NCBI GenBank assembly: GCA_023250175.1
Contig: JAHFBD010000132.1
Span: 1-6,417, forward strand
Origin: Candidatus Melainabacteria bacterium
GTDB lineage: Bacteria; Cyanobacteriota; Vampirovibrionia; 2-02-FULL-35-15
Direction: 5' to 3'
DNA length: 6,417 bases
Each line of letters opens with the position of its first letter. The stretch's first letter is position 1. The notes under the pieces are model-generated. The model made no database searches. It saw only the letters and a program-made list of their open reading frames with translations, and had not been told where the DNA came from. Below, piece after piece: positions 5,481 through 6,417 of this stretch. The position numbers and the translations under genes were made by a program.

Positions 5481-6128
5481 TTATGCTACATCTGGCATTG
5501 GAGGAAGATCCAGTGCTCCTGGCTCTACTGCTGGTCCTGGTGCTCCACCAAGTCCATTAATAACATTACCAATAGCACCTCCTATATTGTTAATGGCATT
5601 TCCAATGGCACCACCAATATTATTAATTGCATTTCCTATACCATTAATAGCATTTCCTCCAGCAGGTCCTGGTACTCCTTGTGGTCCCTGAGCTCCTTGC
5701 TGTCCCTGAGGTCCTTGTTGTCCTGGCATTCCTATTGCTATTTGCTGTTGCATTATCTGTTGAATCATTGGTTGTGGCATTGGTTGTGGCATTGGTTGTA
5801 TCATGGGTTGTGCTATTGGTGGTCGAGGTCCTGTAAAAGCTAAAGCGCCTACAACATCACCAAATCTAAACAAATTATCTCTATCAAAATCCCATCCTTG
5901 AGGCCCTGTATGCATAGCAAAGTTATTAAACTCAGCCATGGCAACATTATAATTTACCCCATTATTTGGAACATAACGTGTCATAAGGTTTAGAAGCATT
6001 ATTGCATCTGGGTCATTGACTTGTAAATTCCCCGTATTAACCTTCCCTGTAAGACGGTTTACTACCATATTAATTTGGGGATCAAATCTACAATAGTTAG
6101 CTGCAGCATTTTCAAGCATAGGATTCAT
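5481..6128 (-). CDS. Collagen-like repeat protein of unknown function
   Basis: I do not recognise the family as a whole. From the ATG at 6128-6126 the protein has 215 residues. Residues 1-104 form a unique, non-repetitive region containing NMVVNRLTGKVNTGNLQVND and many Asn and Met, with no signal peptide or membrane helix. Residues 105-132 are a Met/Pro/Gln linker (QPMIQPMPQPMPQPMIQQ). Residues 133-156 are eight uninterrupted Gly-X-Y triplets (GMP GQQ GPQ GQQ GAQ GPQ GVP GPA), rich in Gln. Residues 159-198 hold an 11-residue repeat NAINNIGGAIG in about 3.6 copies. The last 17 residues are Pro-rich and acidic. The triplet run is short for a stable triple helix. The start rests on AAGGAG (6137-6142) eight bases upstream; an open frame extends 14 codons further but includes that site. 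It stands alone, with noncoding DNA on both sides. A surface, matrix or self-assembling role is conceivable, but nothing in the sequence shows export. Confidence 0.85.
   Translation of the reverse strand: MNPMLENAAANYCRFDPQINMVVNRLTGKVNTGNLQVNDPDAIMLLNLMTRYVPNNGVNYNVAMAEFNNFAMHTGPQGWDFDRDNLFRFGDVVGALAFTGPRPPIAQPMIQPMPQPMPQPMIQQIMQQQIAIGMPGQQGPQGQQGAQGPQGVPGPAGGNAINGIGNAINNIGGAIGNAINNIGGAIGNVINGLGGAPGPAVEPGALDLPPMPDVA
5535..5654 (-). repeat. 33-bp tandem repeat (11-residue Gly/Asn/Ile/Ala units)
   Basis: In frame inside the collagen-like gene, three 33-bp units (5633-5601, 5600-5568, 5567-5535) encode NAINNIGGAIG, NAINNIGGAIG and NVINGLGGAPG. They are preceded by a 21-bp partial unit (5654-5634) encoding NAINGIG. 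The two identical peptide units differ at several third codon positions, so the repeat is not a brand-new duplication. The period is a multiple of three, so copy-number change would keep the frame. Confidence 0.85.
5763..5810 (-). repeat. 12-bp tandem repeat (QPMP/QPMI units)
   Basis: Four units of four codons encode QPMI, QPMP, QPMP and QPMI. The two middle units are identical at the DNA level (CAACCAATGCCA) and the outer ones diverge slightly. They form the linker ahead of the Gly-X-Y triplets. The pattern looks like slippage-driven expansion that preserves the reading frame. Confidence 0.8.
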
Positions 6129-6136
6129 GATTTTTA

Positions 6137-6142
6137 CTCCTT
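6137..6142 (-). promoter_or_regulatory. Ribosome binding site deciding the collagen-like start
   Basis: AAGGAG, within AAAGGAGT, lies eight bases before the ATG at 6128. It falls inside the longer open frame that begins at 6170. No comparable site precedes the upstream ATGs, so the 215-residue form is preferred. Confidence 0.8.
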
Positions 6143-6173
6143 TCATTATTTTTTTACTAGATAGATGCATTGA

Positions 6174-6201
6174 ATATTACAGAAATTAAGCCTGGGTTAA
6201 A
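6174..6201 (-). promoter_or_regulatory. Candidate promoter of the collagen-like gene
   Basis: On the minus strand TTTAAC (6201-6196) and TAATAT (6179-6174) are separated by 16 bases. A start near 6167 would give a leader of about 39 bases holding the ribosome site. The -35 matches consensus weakly. An alternative TTGACT overlaps the stop codon of the upstream gene, but its -10 partner is poor. Confidence 0.35.
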
Positions 6202-6208
6202 TGTACTA

Positions 6209-6227
6209 TTTAATAAGAGTTATTAAA
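6209..6227. promoter_or_regulatory. Perfect 8+3+8 dyad upstream of the collagen-like gene
   Basis: TTTAATAA (6209-6216) and TTATTAAA (6220-6227) are perfect complements around GAG. The dyad sits just upstream of the candidate -35 and downstream of the preceding gene's stop, next to an A9 run on the plus strand (6231-6239). Its position fits a regulator-binding operator. As RNA it would be a weak all-A/U stem with no T-tract after it in the leftward direction, so it is not a standard terminator. Confidence 0.45.
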
Positions 6228-6262
6228 GATAAAAAAAAATTAATGTTTTTCTAAATAACAAG

Positions 6263-6417
6263 TCAATGTAATAATAACTCATTCATCTTGATAAACTCAC
6301 CCACGGGCACTTCTTTTTCTTTCAAGGAAAGAAGCCACTTTGTAACGAATAACAGTGCCAGACAATCATCCTGATTATATTCAATACTTAAATCTAAAAA
6401 CTTTTTATCTTTTGATT
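6263..6417 (-). CDS. C-terminal tail of a probable exonuclease-fold protein (cut by window edge)
   Basis: A leftward frame open from the right edge gives 50 residues and ends at TGA (6265-6263). The tail reads SKDKKFLDLSIEYNQDDC and then LALLFVTKWLLSLKEKEV, continuing to LLLH. Y13 to D17 forms a Y-x-x-x-D motif (YNQDD) followed by Cys and a helix. This is how the last catalytic motif of DEDD exonuclease-fold proteins ends, in particular the RNase_H_2 domain of YprB/TM0106-type RecB-like nucleases. That assignment comes from this one motif plus the helix, because the other catalytic motifs lie outside the window. Amino-acid composition and codon use look like a real gene despite the short length. 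It is upstream of, and on the same strand as, the collagen-like gene, with 134 bp between them. Confidence 0.6.
   Translation of the reverse strand, partial: SKDKKFLDLSIEYNQDDCLALLFVTKWLLSLKEKEVPVGEFIKMNELLLH

Noticed and set aside
5378..5560. Rightward open frame covering the spacer and the end of the collagen-like gene
   Set aside because: The second half is antisense to the repeat protein (Leu/Val-rich shadow), and there is no ribosome site.
5535..5810. CRISPR-like array from regularly spaced repeats
   Set aside because: The units are in-frame tandem repeats without spacers inside a coding sequence.
5481..6128. Phage tail-fibre identity for the collagen-like protein
   Set aside because: Gly-X-Y runs occur in some tail fibres, but no phage gene is nearby and the N-terminal region shows no tail-attachment motif I recognise.
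6129..6170. Longer collagen-like start adding 14 residues
   Set aside because: The strong AAGGAG site lies within this stretch, eight bases before the ATG at 6128, and the extra residues (MHLSSKKIMKGVKI) have no ribosome site of their own.

Overview
The window is AT-rich, densely coded chromosomal DNA from a diderm (Gram-negative) bacterium. An LPS-export ABC ATPase (LptB) and an LptF/LptG-type permease imply an outer membrane with LPS. Two details lean toward the cyanobacterial side of the tree, most plausibly a non-photosynthetic AT-rich lineage such as Melainabacteria/Vampirovibrionia. The MnmA carries a paired-Cys segment (RCCDNGMIDAAKVCEQIGV) and a TPxPCxxCN active-site segment that resemble cyanobacterial MnmA as I remember it. 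A lone LptF/G permease beside lptB is also a layout I associate with cyanobacteria. This placement is inference from memory, not a computed result. No mobile element, CRISPR array, tRNA or rRNA was seen.

Layout. Positions 1-3262 hold a leftward cluster, in transcription order lptB, an lptF/G-like permease (4-base ATGA overlap with lptB), mnmA (50 bp further on) and a MOSC-domain gene cut by the left edge (70 bp further on). Positions 3263-3555 form a divergent intergenic region with an AT-rich promoter zone and an unusual GC-richer leader. Next comes fabI rightward (3556-4392), then a PPK2-type polyphosphate kinase leftward (4399-5259), convergent with fabI with only 6 bp between stop codons. 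Positions 5260-5480 are noncoding and hold nested inverted repeats. A collagen-like, repeat-rich protein of unknown function is encoded leftward (5481-6128). It is preceded by a candidate promoter and a striking perfect dyad. The last 155 bp encode the C-terminal tail of a leftward gene with an exonuclease-type YNQDDC motif.

How they fit together. LptB and the permease would power and form the inner-membrane part of LPS extraction. FabI, transcribed divergently, supplies acyl chains for phospholipid and lipid A, so the shared intergenic region separates two envelope-lipid functions. MnmA and the MOSC protein both belong to families that handle protein-bound sulfur. PPK2 links polyphosphate to nucleotide phosphorylation and has no obvious tie to its neighbours. 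The least explained gene is the collagen-like one: a unique N-terminal domain of about 100 residues, a Met/Pro/Gln repeat linker, eight Gly-X-Y triplets, then an 11-residue Gly/Asn/Ile/Ala repeat. This is the best candidate here for something undescribed.
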